A DNA stretch of 64,000 bases from Toxoplasma gondii ME49 (GCF_000006565.2 NC_031472.1:2226227-2290226), one strand, 5' to 3'. Shown: positions 34,599 through 47,799, counted from the first letter of the stretch. Made by a program: numbers and translations. The notes: generated from the sequence alone by a model not told the origin.

Positions 34599-37500
34599 AT
34601 GTTGGCCCCCGAGCCTCTCACCTCTCCTCGTCACTCCCCTCCGTCTTCTTCTTCCTCGTCGTCGTCTTCCTCGTCTTCTTCTTCCTCTGCGTCGTCTTCC
34701 TCGTCTTCTTCTTCCTCTGCGTCGTCTTCCTCGTCTTCTTCTTCCTCGTCGTCTTCTTTCTCGTCTTCTTCTTCCTCGTCGTCTTCTTTCTCGTCTTCTT
34801 CTTCCTCGTCGTCTTCTTTCTCGTCTTCTTCTTCTTCTTCTGCTTCTGCTCAGCCTCCACCTTTTCTTCCTGGGGATGGCAACGCAAACCGCGAAAGCCA
34901 TTCTCGTGAGTGGAGATCTAGGAGAGGAGACACTCTCACAAACTCGGAAGGCGTCGCGGAGACAGCAGGATCGGCCTCGCCCTCGAAGCTCACCGTTCGC
35001 GCGGAGAGATTCTGTGCTCTCCTCGCGCGATCGAACGTCGATTTGAGTGCGTGGACTTCTTTGCTCTCCTCAAAGAAATTCACTCAGTTGACAGTACATG
35101 GCACCGGATCCGGGTGTCAAACCGCTCCTTCCGTTGTCCTGTTTGTGCACCGTGGAGAATCCGTCCGGCCGTCTTTTCATTCGATTTCGCTTCGCCTGAC
35201 AACTGTTCTTGATCTACCTCTATCTCCAGTTCTCCTCGGTCAACCAATCTATCTTTCTACCTGTCTATCCATCTCTTTATGTACCTGTGTATCTCTCTGT
35301 CTGTCAGTCTTCGGCCTATATATCATTTTATCTGTCCATATGTCTAACGGTCTGTGTCTTTCTACATCTATCTACCTATACCTCGCTGCGTCTATCTATC
35401 CATTTCTATTACTCTCTCTCCGTCTCTGTGTCTCTGTCTGTCTCTCTATCTCCATCTTTGGATGTCTCTATCTTTGTATCTATCTGGCTGTGTGTCGACT
35501 TGCATCGATCCGTCTGTTACCGCAGCGAATTTGTCCACCCTTCTGTCTGCCCGTCTGTTTTTCCATCTGTCGATTTGCACCACCGTCCATCTTCATACTC
35601 ATCTCCCCGTAACTTCTTCGGACGAGCGTGCTGCCTCTGCTACCGGGAAGCAAATGTACCGATATATATATATATATATTTATTTTATTTATTTATATTT
35701 ATTTATATATATTTTTTATATATATTTATTTACATATATATATATATATATATTTATATATTTTTTATATACATTTATTTATATATATTTTTATATAGCA
35801 GCGTGTAGCTATAGGGATGTGTCTGTTTGGGCTTTCGCGTGAATGCCGGTGCATCGCCGAAGCTTCCTTTCGGTGGAGCGATAGGTACGCTCTTCGCCTT
35901 GTACAGTTCCAGGTGGATCTCCGTGTCTGATCACACTGCTCAGATGTCTGCGTTTATTCTTGTTTTTCAAGCCGACTGTGAGAACACAAAAACTGTCGAG
36001 AGAGAAGAGACGCTGTGACGACGTTTGTGTCTACCTCACGCGTCACCCAGACAGTTATGCACATCGCTCTCTCTGGCTCTTCGAGCTCCTCCTTTGTCTG
36101 TCGACATTCCGAATGGAGCCACAACAGAGAAGACCGCGGAACGACGAAGTGAGCGTCTGTCTTCCTTCGCTTTCCTCCTCTTTCCAGACGAACTGAAGCA
36201 ACTGCTGTGGAGCGGGGTCCCCAAGTGTTGTCCAACTTCCATACGCAGCGACTCTTGGAGAATCGTCCTCGTAAGTGCCTCGCCCGCCGCGGCTCGGCTT
36301 ATATTCGAAGAAGATCGAGAAACGAGCCGTCGTAGAGTTTCTGGCCTCCCTGAGGTTCGTCCTGAATGCATTTGGGGGGCGTTTGAAGATGGAGAGTGTC
36401 GTCTCCCTTGACGGTTTCCAGAGAAGGTCGGCGCCCTCGAGGTTCTTTTCCAAGAGGCTGCGTTTTTCCTTTTCAGTGGCTTTGCTTCGTGTCGCCTTGG
36501 CGGAATGGCACACACTGCCAGTCCGTCTGCGCGCGAGACTCGCAGAGGGGAAGCCGGTCTCTGGGTCAGGGACGCCTGTCGTGATGGAAGCGCGAGAGGC
36601 AGAGCGATAGAGAACTAAAGAGTAAACAGAAACTCTCTGTGGGCATGTCGATAGAAGTCCATGTTTCGATTTCCTTCTTTTTCCATCTCGTCTCTGCGGA
36701 CTTCAGGGCTACCTCCCCGTCAATCGCGAGCGCGCTGCCCACGGTGAGTCGATCCTTCCCGAGTGTATGTACACCCCACGAGTCGTCGCCTGTATACTCT
36801 TCTCGCTGTCTTCTCAATACTCTGTATAGAATGTATCTTCATAGAAACATATACAAACCTACAAATATACATACGTATGCAGTTCTGATTTTGTATCGAT
36901 GAGCGTTATCATTCAATTCCATGGCCCTCCTTCGAGATAGAGACGCGTATAAGGAAGGAAGCTGGGCGTTGCATGCAGCTCTCTGTGCTGGTTGAAGGCG
37001 GCCTCGCGACTCTAGGCATTCCGCGCCGTCGCTGGCTTCTGATGGACACAATCGCGTTCTTTGTGAGCAGCCGTTCAAGCGCAAGTGTGTGCCTCGTTTT
37101 TTCAGTTCTCGCGAAAAAGCGAAGCGAGTACAACGAGCTTCTTCAGGTGAGCTTTTTGCGAACAAGAGAGAGGCTTCTTTCCGTCGCGGAAGTCGAAGAC
37201 TGGACAGGAAGACGCGCCGACTTGAATCGGGAGAGAACCAACGATGCGAAGCGCGTTCGACGCCATGTCCGTTCCTGAAATGAAGGCATCTCCGCAGGAT
37301 ACACGAGGCATTTACTCGCTTTTTGTGGAGAGAGGGAAGTTATATTTTTTCGTGGTGTTCGGGGAGCCCTGCGTCTCTGTGAACGACGATGCATGTGCAC
37401 AGATCGTGATTCGTTGGACCACCAGACGGGAGCAAGAGGCGGAGGCGCGTTGTGTTTCTCTTTCTCGTTCCGCCTCCCGGACTGTCCGGGGTGCTCCTTC

Positions 37501-40500
37501 CGCGAGTTGGTTCTCTCCATGAATTGTCTGTTGCTGGCTACCTTCCGGAAAAGAAGCGAGGCCTGTCTCTGCGGACTGCTTTGTCACGAGCCGGAGACGC
37601 TTTTTGTCGCTAACGCAGGAGACTGCGTGTGTGTTAATCAGCCGAGGTCTGCAGGTTCTGATCGCTGCATGCGTGCCTCCTTTCGGCTCGTCGACCGAGA
37701 GAAGTCGACGCTCCAAGCCGACGGGGAAATGCAAACCTTTGTGTGTGTACCTTCCTTTGTTGCCACTGCTTCTCCTCGCGTCAAGAGTCTCTTCTCCGTT
37801 CCTTCATCTGTGTTGCAGCATTACTACGAGAAAGAAACGCCTTCCGTCGACGAAGCGAAGCTGCTGCGCCAGCTGAGAGTCGACATTCCCCGCACCCACT
37901 CTGGTCGTCTCTTCTTCAGCCACCCAAGAATTCAAGCGTAAGTGGAGAGCTTTTCCCGTGGAAAGTCCTTGCTGCGGGTGTCGAATTGTGAGGGAGTCGG
38001 AGCTCGCGCCAAGGAAAGCATCTTCGAAGTCACACCCACAAACCTTCTTGCGATGAAGTGATGAATTATTTCCAACTGAACGCTTCGAGTCGATGCTCCC
38101 TTCTTGTTGCGTCAATGATGAATAAGGACTGGTCTCTCCCGCCTCCGTCGTTCGCAAGGGGGCTGTCTTTCCAAGTCGCAGTCCCTCCGTTTGCCGTGAT
38201 TTCCGAGACTTCGGTGTCCTCCGACTCACATGCGAGTCCTCTTCTCTGCGCCAGTCCACTTGCTGCTGGAAAAGGGTGCGTCGCGTAGCCTCAAAGCGGC
38301 CGGAAAATGTCCTTTCGAGCGGCGACTGCTTGGCTCCTTTCCGATCACCAAGGAACGAAATTCACTGCAGGACCTCTGAGTCTCCAACACCGACCTGTAA
38401 ACATCAGCCGGCGTCACCACACAGCGGTTGCAACTAGGAGGAAGCGGAACTGCTTTTTTTTCGTCTCTTTCTCCTGCGCTCTGGGCTGGGGACCCTCTCC
38501 GCTGTGTTTTCTGCACAACGGTTCTCCGCAGTCGAGTCCACATCGTTCGGTTCTTTGGCTCTCTGAATTCGGAAGAAAAATCGACTTGTCGGAGTTGAAC
38601 GGAAGCAACTCTATTGGCCGTGTATGGCCTTCTCCCGCGCTTCTTCGTCTGGATCCAAATCCGGCTTTCTCGCCTCTTTTTTTATTCCGGTGCATGCTCG
38701 AGTAGTACCGGTGTGTCTCCGCTCTTCAATTTGTTTTCATTTTTTCAATGTGCGTTTATACCACAGATGCATGGAGCGCGCGCTGTTTCTCTGGGCAGTC
38801 AAGAATCCGGCGAGCGGATACGTTCAGGTGAGAAGTCGCTTTTCCTGTTTCGCGTCTTCGTTTTTCCTCTTCTTCCTCTCTGCCTGGATCTCCGCATCCC
38901 CAGCGACTGCTCTCCGCGTGCTCTCTCCTGTTTTGTTCTCTGTCTGGGCACTCTCCTTCGTTCTTTGCTAGTTGCTTTGTCGGCCGATCTTTAGCGTCCA
39001 CCTCGTCGAGGCGCGTTCTAGCGCGTCTCCGCGGCGTACCCTTTGCTCTACTTTCGAGGACGTCTGGGTCTCTTTTTGTTCAGGGCATGAACGACCTCAT
39101 CACTCCTTTCCTGTCTGTCTTCTTGGAAAGCAGTCTCGGTGCGTGGTTTCTCACGTCGAACGCCGGACATGCATCCGGAGAAGACTCGCGGAGTCGCATG
39201 CATACGTCCCTGCGAATTCTCGCTTTCTCCAACTCTTCTCGCGAACAGCTGCAAACGCGTTCTCGCAGCAAGACCGACTACTTTTCACCTTCGGAGGGTC
39301 TCGACACCACGGCTGTGGCAGGGAGAGTTTCCCTTTCTTCGTTTCACTTTCTCCGTGTCTCCTCTTCCGTTTTCGTCTTTGTCGACGCACCCGGTCACAC
39401 ATCTTTCTCTTTAGCCTCTCACCTTCTTTGTGTGAATCATCTCTCGTTTCTCGTTCTTGCTTTTACCTTGTTGAGCGCCTCTGTCGGCTCGTCTCGGCTG
39501 CTCGTTTCGTCGCATTCTGCCTCCAGCGCGATGCAGTTTTCCTCTTCCTCCGCATCACCTTTTCTCTCTTCCTCAGTCTCGCACTTTGTCTCTTTCGTCT
39601 CCCGTTGCCTCCTCCCGTCTCCTGTCGGTGTCGCTGTTCCGTCCTCGCTCCATGGCGCTCTCTCGTTCCCTGTGGTTCTCCATTTCGGCTGCGCAGGACG
39701 CGATCCAGACACAGTCTCCATCGATGAAGTACGAAGACAGCTCTCTCCGAACTGACCTTCTTAAAACAGCCTGCAAATGCGTTTCTCCACCAACTCTCTT
39801 CCAGACATCCACTCACTTCCAGCTTCTCCACCTCACCTTATATGCACATGATATCTCTTTTAATCCCTCTCTCTATATATATTATATCATATATATATAT
39901 ATATACTATATATACATACGTACAGATTTATATACTTCAGTATACGTGTATACGCGTATACAGCCATACAGGTATATAGTATCGAGACTTCCTGTAAAGA
40001 TGCATATGTAGGCGTTCACCATAGTTTTATATATACAATTTGTATGTGTACCTGTATCGTTGTATGTGTACATCCATGTGCATTGATGCATGTGCGTAGA
40101 CGTACATTTAATTGCATATTCGTATATATGCAAAAGGAGTGAGGATGACATCTTTGCGCAGGTGGATGCTCGTTTCGCCTGTCCGTATTGTATTGTATCT
40201 CCCGCATGCAGTTTTCTCCCCTTGGAGTGTACATACACTGCGTGTTCTTTCAGATTCCTGGAGGGATCCTTCACGAGGTCGAGGCGGATTCTTTCTGGTG
40301 TCTCTCGAAGCTTCTGGCGCACATTCAAGTCAGATTCTCCGTCCTCTCTTTACTCTCTTCATTCCCTTTCCGATGTTTAAAAAAAGTGCAGTCGTCGCTC
40401 CTCCACAACGGCACCCAACCTGCCGATCGGTCTGCCCTCCTCCCCATATCCTGTGTGCAGTGATCAAATATATATATATATATATATACATGTAGAGATC

Positions 40501-42750
40501 TGTAGATATCTTGATCTATCTGTATGTCTGTATCTGTATGTGTATTTATATGTAGATATGTGATGGATTTTTTGTTAGGTTACAGAGTCAAGCACGCTCG
40601 CAGGAGGTTATTTTCGAGACCTTGAGGACGCGTTTTTCGTTTTCCTGTCTTCAGCGTTTCCGCCGTTTGTGTCGTTTAAGAAGGCCCATTGAGACAGCCG
40701 TGCGTTGTGAAGAAAGCTCGTCAACTGCGTTGGGATGTCTCGTCGAACAACTTCAGAGGACTTTCTTGACTGTTGAGAGTGAGAAAAATGAGGAAGGACG
40801 AGAAAAAGATTTTCGAAAAAATGTTCTGCCTTCAGGATCACTTCACGTTTGGACAACCCGGCATTCAGCGATCCGTCATGAAGCTCACCGACATCGTCAA
40901 GCGAGTTGATGGTGCGTCTTTTCTCAGGCTTTTTCAGCTTTTCCACATAAATATTCAGAGACACTCTGCACGGTTTTACCTATTGCGCCGTCTCGATCTG
41001 CTCACATCAATCCTCTCTCCATATATATATATATGCATATATGTATGTATACATATATGTATATGCATGTATATTCTTCTCTGTATGTGTACGTTCAGGT
41101 AGATGTGAATCCATGCTTGTGGGCGCACCGTGTTGCAGCGAACTCGCGAGTGTATGCTATCGAGGGTGATGTTCACTTGGAGATTTACTTGGACAGTTAT
41201 GTTTTCGTATAGATTTGGTGTCAGTGTAGAGATTTGTTTGTCCATACGTTTTTATCTGTACAGTTCGAGGATCTTGTTAGAAGCTCTTTTCCGTGAAATG
41301 CCGAGGTTATCCTGCGTATCCGTCTCCCCCATTGACTTGGTTCTGTCGCTTTGCCAGAGCTCCGAAACAGTTGCGTGATGCTCGAGGCTCCAGTCGTTTC
41401 TTCCTCTCGTTTCCTCTCGTTCGCTCTTCCTTTCTCTGAACAGAGCCGCTGTACGTACACCTCAGCACGCAAGGCGTCGACTTTCTGCAGATGTCCTTTC
41501 GGTGGATGAATTGTCTCCTCATGAGGTACGCGTTTTTCTCTCATTCAGAATCGTCTGTCTCCGCGTAACTTTTTTTCTTCGTCAACCTTTCCTCTCTCCT
41601 GACGACGCTTGTCTGATTCTCTGTTTCCTTTGTTCCTCCATTGTCTCTTCTTCCCTTTTCTACAACGTGACGCTTTGTTTCCCCGGGGACCTCGCTTTCC
41701 GGCAGAAAAAGACACTCCATTTCGAGATTCGGCGTTTCTGAGACGACAACGCAGAGTGGAGAGGCGCACCTCTCGAAGGACGCAGAATGTCTTTTCTTCC
41801 TCCATTTTCTCTCTTTTCGCGCCTTCTTCTTTCTCGTTCAGAGAATTTCCTCTCCGATGCATCATTCGGCTTTGGGATACGTACATCGCCGAGCACGCAG
41901 AAGGCTTCAGTTCCTTCCACGTCTACGTCTGCGCTGGTGAGGATCCGCGCGACGGCGTTTTCCTCCCTGAAAGAATAGAGTCTTCGCACGGAGAGGCGCA
42001 AGGAAAGACTCTGAAGAGAGCCGGTCTCCTGTTCTCGGTGTCGACGCCTCAGCGCGGCGGAGGCGCCGGACTCCTTTGAATTCGTTCCTGAACGAAACAT
42101 CTTCTCTCGCTGATGCAGCCGAGATGGGCAGACCCTGAAGCCTCGATGCAATCGCGAATCGAACGCTGAGTCTCACAAGCCTTTTTTCGAGAACTACAGA
42201 GGCGCGTTCGCCAGTTCTGTGTCTGCACTCGAGGATAAGCAATGCACAGCTGTAGAGACACCCGAAATGGGGAGAGGGTTTCTGGACTCTGCTGTCACAG
42301 CTTGGCATAGCGACGAAGGAGGGGTTTCCCAGCGTTCGTTTCTCTGTCAAACAAGCAGGCAAAGCGTTTCGAGTCGGTTGCCGAACGCCCGTCGAGCTCC
42401 TGCTTGTGACGTTCCCTATAAGGAGAGAAAAAGGGCATGTTCTCGACTCTGTAACGTTTTCTTCCGCTAGGCGCTCGTGTTCTGGCTTTTGCCCGTCTCT
42501 TCACCCGTTTGCTCTTTGTGGAATCCGTTTGCTGCGAGCAGTTTTTCTCGTCTTCTGGTCGCAGCAGCTGAAGCAAATGAACTTCCAGCAGGTGCGTGCA
42601 ACAGACTCAGTAGACACCTGGGGAAGCCGAAGGCTCGGGGAGGGGCTGCGAGCGCGAAGTTGATTCACGCGAAACGCAGTGACGGAAATCGATGCCGGCC
42701 ACCACGCATTTGTAAATACTTGTACAAATGCACACGCATGTAAATATCAT

Positions 42751-42781
<31 letters not shown>

Positions 42782-42783
42782 CA

Positions 42784-42825
<42 letters not shown>

Positions 42826-42879
42826 GTACATCCATAAATCTGGAGACCTCTATACCCATGTTTAATATATGTATATACA

Positions 42880-42921
<42 letters not shown>

Positions 42922-43173
42922 GGGGTAGAAATAGGCAAAGATGTAGATCGATTTTTCTTCGAGATTTTGTTGCGCTCTGTCTCTTAACATCTAGCTGCGA
43001 AAATGTCTTCTTCTACTGTTTTTTTTCGAAGCTGATGATTTTCATTCAAAATTTTCCGACGGCCGACTGGTCCGAGCAGGAGATGGAGACTCTCCTCGCC
43101 GAAGCGTGAGTTTCTGCTTTCACCAAATAGTGTCTTCTTTCAACGAGTGCTTTCCATTTCAAGTGCAAGTGTC

Positions 43174-43214
<41 letters not shown>

Positions 43215-43487
43215 TGAGTTGATGTGTAAATGCGTACGTGCAGTATAATTTTGTAGATGTACAGAGATATATGTATGACTATATATGTGTATATATTCGT
43301 ACATGCGGATACATCGATGTATAGTGTGTAGATCTACATGTTTAGGTTATTTAGACAGTGTGAACAAACGCACGGTACAAGGTAGTTGTCTTGAATAGAC
43401 ATGTGGAGGCTTCCTTCCTCGCGTTGACGGCTCCCTACATGGAAACACAAATTCACCTATTCATATTTACAATATATATATATATAT

Positions 43488-43536
<49 letters not shown>

Positions 43537-43732
43537 CATTGTGACCGACATGTGTCTGTTTCTATCAACGAAAAGCTTTTCTGGGTTCGTGCTTGTCTCA
43601 GTCAGGCCTGTGTGGGGACGACGAGTTTCGGTTTCTGAGACTTCTTATTTTTTGAGTTTTCGAGAGTTTTTCCTTTTCAGATTTGTATTGAAGTCTCTCT
43701 TCCACGCGGCTCCAAAGCACTTGGGTCCCTGA
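34599..43732 (+). CDS. TBC1D22: TBC-domain Rab GTPase-activating protein, TBC1D22 type, 15 exons
   Basis: Exons: 34599-35046, 36188-36270, 36707-36743, 37106-37146, 37819-37937, 38767-38827, 39084-39138, 39697-39728, 40254-40328, 40836-40911, 41444-41525, 41842-41936, 42542-42591, 43032-43105, 43681-43732. They sum to 1,380 bases (459 residues), with phase kept at all 14 junctions. Blocks in TBC1D22 order are [124 protein letters not shown] and LLAEAF. The dual catalytic fingers are present: Arg228 (LxxDxxR) and Gln263 (YxQ). TBC proteins stimulate GTP hydrolysis by Rabs; the Rab partner cannot be told from sequence. Exon 1 holds a long Ser tract and then the family's pre-TBC helix ([16 protein letters not shown]). 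The 5' end may be incomplete. Confidence 0.9.
34636..34851 (+). repeat. TCTTCCTCG-type poly-Ser trinucleotide repeat
   Basis: Imperfect tandem TCN repeats, with a higher-order period of roughly 21 to 30 bases, give an almost pure Ser tract in exon 1 of the TBC gene. Being pyrimidine-rich and followed by an AG, the region could alternatively be the 3' end of an intron. Confidence 0.8.
35661..35800. repeat. TA/TTTA microsatellite in TBC intron 1
   Basis: (TA)n, (TTTA)n and TATTT runs. CTAT/CTGT-rich sequence just upstream fills most of the 1.1-kb first intron. Confidence 0.88.
36762..36775. repeat. Near-palindrome AGTGTATGTACACC in TBC intron
   Basis: It lies 18 bases after the exon 3 donor. 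It shares the TGTAYGTACACC core with the exonic copies but is not translated. Confidence 0.7.
40225..40240. repeat. Near-palindrome GAGTGTACATACACTG in TBC intron
   Basis: It lies just upstream of the pyrimidine tract of exon 9, a non-coding copy of the dispersed word. Confidence 0.65.
41449..41462. repeat. Near-palindrome CTGTACGTACACCT in TBC exon 11
   Basis: Located inside exon 11 and read as Leu-Tyr-Val-His-Leu, a codon frame different from the Val-Arg-Thr-Pro copies. Confidence 0.75.
42746..42916. repeat. TA microsatellite cluster in TBC intron
   Basis: Two long (TA)n blocks with TATG spacers, in the intron before exon 14. Similar smaller blocks flank it at 43173-43215 and 43471-43532, in the intron before exon 15. 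Confidence 0.9.
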
Positions 43733-44844
43733 CCGGCTTTCCTCGTCGAGGACGGCGTTTCTCTTTTATATACTTATGTCGAAGGAAGAACATCGTTGTC
43801 GCGAAAGACAGGGTGCAAAGAGAAGGGCGTTCCGTGACTTCTCTGTTTTTTTCTTACTGTATCGTTCCGCAGCATCACCCCGTTCGCCAAGTCTTTCAGG
43901 TACTTGTCAAGACGCTGCTGCACATCGCAGAGATTCGATTCGCTTCCTTTTTTCTCGTTTATCATTTCTCTTTCCTTCCTCTACGTCCTCCCCGTTCGCT
44001 TTCCATTTCGCTTTCTCTTGATTTCTATTCTGTCTGATGTCTTCTCTGTGTGTCCTCCTCCTCTTTCTCTTGCTTGGCCCTGTCTGTCGCTTCTCTCCCC
44101 CTGCTCTCTTTTTTGCTATTGCCATCTCTTCCTCGCCAGCCTTCCCCGATATCGCCCTGTCTCTTTCGCTTCTCGTTTACGCTGTGTTCCTTCCTCTGCC
44201 TTCCTCATAGCGTTCGCACTGAAGAGGCCGTGGTTTTCGGACGGCTGCGCCGCGAAGACGCGCCGCCGGCCGGCGCCTTCTCGTTGCCGGGAGGTCGACA
44301 GGTCTCAACGTGATCGCGGTCGGACAGAAACGGCTGATGTATCTCGTAAACCGGATCCCGCTTGTCAAGTTCGTTGCCTGTGTTTACCCCCCTGCGGCCT
44401 CAGGGTCAGAGCGAAGTGATCTTCAAGCCTCGCGTGAAGTCTCGAGGCAAAACCGCTTTTCTCGTCTCACCCTTTATCTCTCTGCAGTGCGTCCTCACTG
44501 CCGGCCGAGTCGGATCTGAGTCTCGCCTCATTCCACGGTGGAGCGAAACAGGCGGCCTGCTGAAGGCGCGTCGCGAAACACAGATGCCTCTCCCTTGCAG
44601 AAGTCGGAAGGAATTCATCTGTCCGAATTTGTGTCATCAGGCACATGTTGTATTTAATTTTAAATCACACGAACATACAGACCTGGCACCGCATTCGGAT
44701 TTCCTCTTGCATTCATAGTTGTTCAAACGAGTCAAAACAACATGTCTTCCAGAAAAAACCAATAGCCGAGGCACGTCTTCATGTCTTGTCTCCATGTCTA
44801 CACCGATATCCCTTCAGAGACTGCCTGCTTACAGTATACACATA

Positions 44845-44877
<33 letters not shown>

Positions 44878-45774
44878 ATATATATATATATATACATATT
44901 TGGATAGATACATATGTCGGAGCGTATGTGTGTACGCGGTAGTAAACACTCCTCCAGAATTCGACATTTCTGTATGTACCCTCGTGGGGGGGGGGGGAAG
45001 GGAAAGGGGGAAGACATGAAAGGGCAGGCAATCACGAATGGCGTTTCTGGAAGAAAGAAAGCGAACTGAAGAAGCGTTTTCGGAGTGTACAGACACGCCC
45101 CGCCTCCCAGCGCCTCGAAATTCACGTGACGCAGGTGAAACGAAGCGCCGAACAAATTGCTGAACAGGGACATCCTTTGTCACATACCTGGTCCCTCAGA
45201 TCTACGTATGGTATATATACCAGTAATAACAATAAGTATGTGTATGTATGCCGCTGCATAAAAGTGAACCAGTACGTCAATAGAGGTGTATATATATGTG
45301 TATGTTGACAAGCACAGCAGGCGCTGGGTCGGTGGAGCCGTTTGGTGTGAAAGCAGCTAGGGAAGCACCCTGACATCGGATGACACTGATACCTCCCTTT
45401 TGGGAGAGAAGAGAGACACAGAGAAGAGACGGATGCAGAGAAATAGGTTTTCAAGAGCTAATGAACAGACACTCTCACATCGAGAAAAGACAAAAAATAG
45501 AAACCGAAGAAATTAGACGCTCGCGACGTGCCATTTCCCTTTCAAATATCCTTTTCAGCGCCTCCCCAGACAACATACGCTTTCAAGAATGTTAATCCTT
45601 GACCCTCTTCGTCGAGGCTTTCCCTCTGTCGTTTCAACATCCCCTGTGTCTCTGAAAAAACGATGCTGTCTCGATGTCTTCTCTCATTGATGAAAAAACA
45701 CCCCTTCTTGTCCGATTGACTCTCCTTGCATCCACTCGTTTCTTTCCTTCGGATTTCCCCCCGGTCTCCTGCTT
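43733..45774. other. Convergent gene gap
   Basis: 3' regions of the TBC and GPN1 genes. It contains (TA)n at about 44845-44897 and a G-run at 44985-44998. A stretch with moderate GC at 44.2-44.5 kb has open frames but no recognisable protein. Confidence 0.5.
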
Positions 45775-46295
45775 CTACGCCTCCGAGGCGCCGACTTCCG
45801 CGAGGTCATCCTGTCTCTTTGGGCTCGACGTGACTGTCTCTTGACCTCCAGAGACTGTCTCTTGACCTCCAGAGACTGTCTCTTGGCCTCCAGAGACTGT
45901 CTCTTGGCCTCCAGAGACTGTCTCTTGGCCTCCAGAGACACTTTTACCGGCCGTAGAGCCGCGGGCGACGACGGCTGCGAGCGCCGCCGCTTGGACTGAA
46001 GGGTCGTAGTCTCTTTTGAATCGCTCGAGTTGAGCTTCAGCAGACTCTCGAGCTCTCTGCTCCTTTGTTCTTTTCTGTTGCTCTAGAAAAGGCAGGAAGT
46101 CTGTTCGGTACTCCTCCGCACATCTCTCCAACTGCATCACCACATCTGCCATGCCCTGAAAAAAAAGAGACAGTTCTGTCGCTCTTTAAGCGCCGCCGTT
46201 CCACGTAGGTCGCCTCTCGATAGAACGAAAAGGACGACGAGAGACGCGTACGCACGTAGAGATACTTCGTTCATTATATACATGCACGTATAGAA

Positions 46296-46350
<55 letters not shown>

Positions 46351-46723
46351 CGGGATTGAAGATAGAGAGGAGATAGAAGCACGTGAGGTGCACTATTTAA
46401 CTCGAATGCATATATATATACATATACATAAATGAAGAGAAGAGTGAGATCTTTTAAGACTAGTCTGAGATCCAAAATTGTGGCTCTCGAAAGGCAGCTT
46501 TTCCATTGACGGCTGCTCACCTCGCCTGTGACGGAGGAGACACCGACAGTCTGAATGACTCGGTAGAATTCGACAAGCATCAACGCACTCGACCGGCTCA
46601 GACTCGCCAGGTAACTTTCGTCCGTCAACAGCGCCTCCTAAAAACAAAGACGCACGCATTCCGAAAACACCGCTTCTCCAAAATAGGCACCTCGCAAGGA
46701 CAGCACCTCGTGCATACATATAC

Positions 46724-46771
<48 letters not shown>

Positions 46772-47799
46772 AAAGTGTCGTCTACATAGAACTTACATAA
46801 AAAACATTTATATATATATATATATATATATATGTCATCTTCGTGAGGCGTATGCATGTGAAACTCGCATGCATATATATATATATATATGATATTAAAT
46901 ATTATATATATATATAATATATATATATACGTATCGGTGTCGGAGATGTGTTGGAGGCTGTGAGTGAGGATGGGGCTTCGATGCGTTGCAGGGCGTCGGA
47001 CCTGGAAGGCGTCGTAGTTGACCATCCACTCTTGGCAGAGTCGGTGGTTCGCGACGTCGACTTTGTTGAAACAGCCCAGAAAAGGGAGTTTCGCTTTATA
47101 CAAGACGCTGCATGCGTACAGCATGTTGCTCATCAGCGTGACAGGTCTGGAGCATCTGGGCGTATCGAGGACGTAGCAGACGCAGGTGGGGAGCGACGCA
47201 CTCAAGCTCTCCAAAATGATGGTTCCGCTGGCGGACCAGGTGAAAACCTCGATTTGGCCGGGTGTGTCGACGAGAATGACGTCATGGGTGGCGCGCCGCT
47301 GCTCCAGCAGCTGCAGGACGTCTCCAAACTTGGTCGCAAACAAGTTCAGAGAAGTCAAGATTGCTCCGTTCGGCCCGAGCCGGTAGTGCTGCATCACCTT
47401 CTTGTAGTCGACGGTGTCGCGGATGTCGATGTTCGGTTCGTAGCCGAGAGAGACGACAGCGGGATCCAAGTTCACGGTGTACACGCGCTTTCCGCAGACC
47501 TCGCGCAAATGTCTCTGCAGCCCAGCAACGAACGTCGTCTTTCCACTGCCGGCCATTCCGACAATCACCACGACGACTGCGCTGCGAGCAAAGGAAGAAG
47601 AAGAAGTAGTAGAGGAAGAGGAAGAAGAAGAGGAAGAAGAAGAGGAAGAAGAAGAAGAGGAAGGAGAAGAGGAAGGAGAAGAAGAAGAGGAAGAAGAAGA
47701 GGAAGAAGAAGAGGAAGAGGAAGAAGACAGGAGAGGAGAAGAGAGAGGCGGAGAAGAGATGGGAAGAGAAGAAGAAGAGGAAGGAGAAGAGGTCTCCAT
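45775..47799 (-). CDS. GPN1: GPN-loop GTPase 1 (XAB1/Npa3 type)
   Basis: Exons are 47799-47002, 46637-46521 and 46155-45775, giving 431 residues. Every junction is phase 0 (CAG|GTCCGA, TTTTTAG|GAG, GAG|GTGAGC, TTTCAG|GGC). The P-loop GMAGSGKT is at residues 81-88, LDPAVVSLGYEPNIDIRDTV follows, and the defining Gly-Pro-Asn loop is at 142-144. Further on come SLNLFATKFGDVLQ, the G3 motif DTPGQIEVFTWSASGTII, VTLMSNMLYACSVLYKAKLP and the G4 motif NKVD. GPN1 is known to act with GPN3 in assembly and nuclear import of RNA polymerase II. Exon 3 encodes the helical tail and then five SGGQETV heptads, unlike animal or yeast GPN1. An N-terminal Ser tract of about 60 residues precedes the G domain. The chosen ATG lies just before it; an upstream in-frame ATG could add 31 residues. 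Confidence 0.93.
45832..45938 (-). repeat. 21-bp coding minisatellite in GPN1 tail
   Basis: Five near-identical copies of GACTGTCTCTTGACCTCCAG plus one base on the plus strand, differing by one A/G change. They encode five SGGQETV heptads on the minus strand. Confidence 0.93.
46288..46345. repeat. TA microsatellite in GPN1 intron 2
   Basis: Long (TA)n between exons 2 and 3 of GPN1. Confidence 0.9.
46716..46930. repeat. TA microsatellite cluster in GPN1 intron 1
   Basis: (TA)n blocks at about 46716-46768, 46808-46832 and 46873-46930 occupy most of the intron between exons 1 and 2. Confidence 0.9.

Noticed and set aside
34254..34901. Minus-strand Arg-rich frame of 215 residues
   Set aside because: Antisense of the poly-Ser TCN repeat in TBC exon 1.
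45832..45938. Regular repeats resembling a CRISPR array
   Set aside because: Units are contiguous 21-mers without spacers and encode an in-frame heptad of GPN1.
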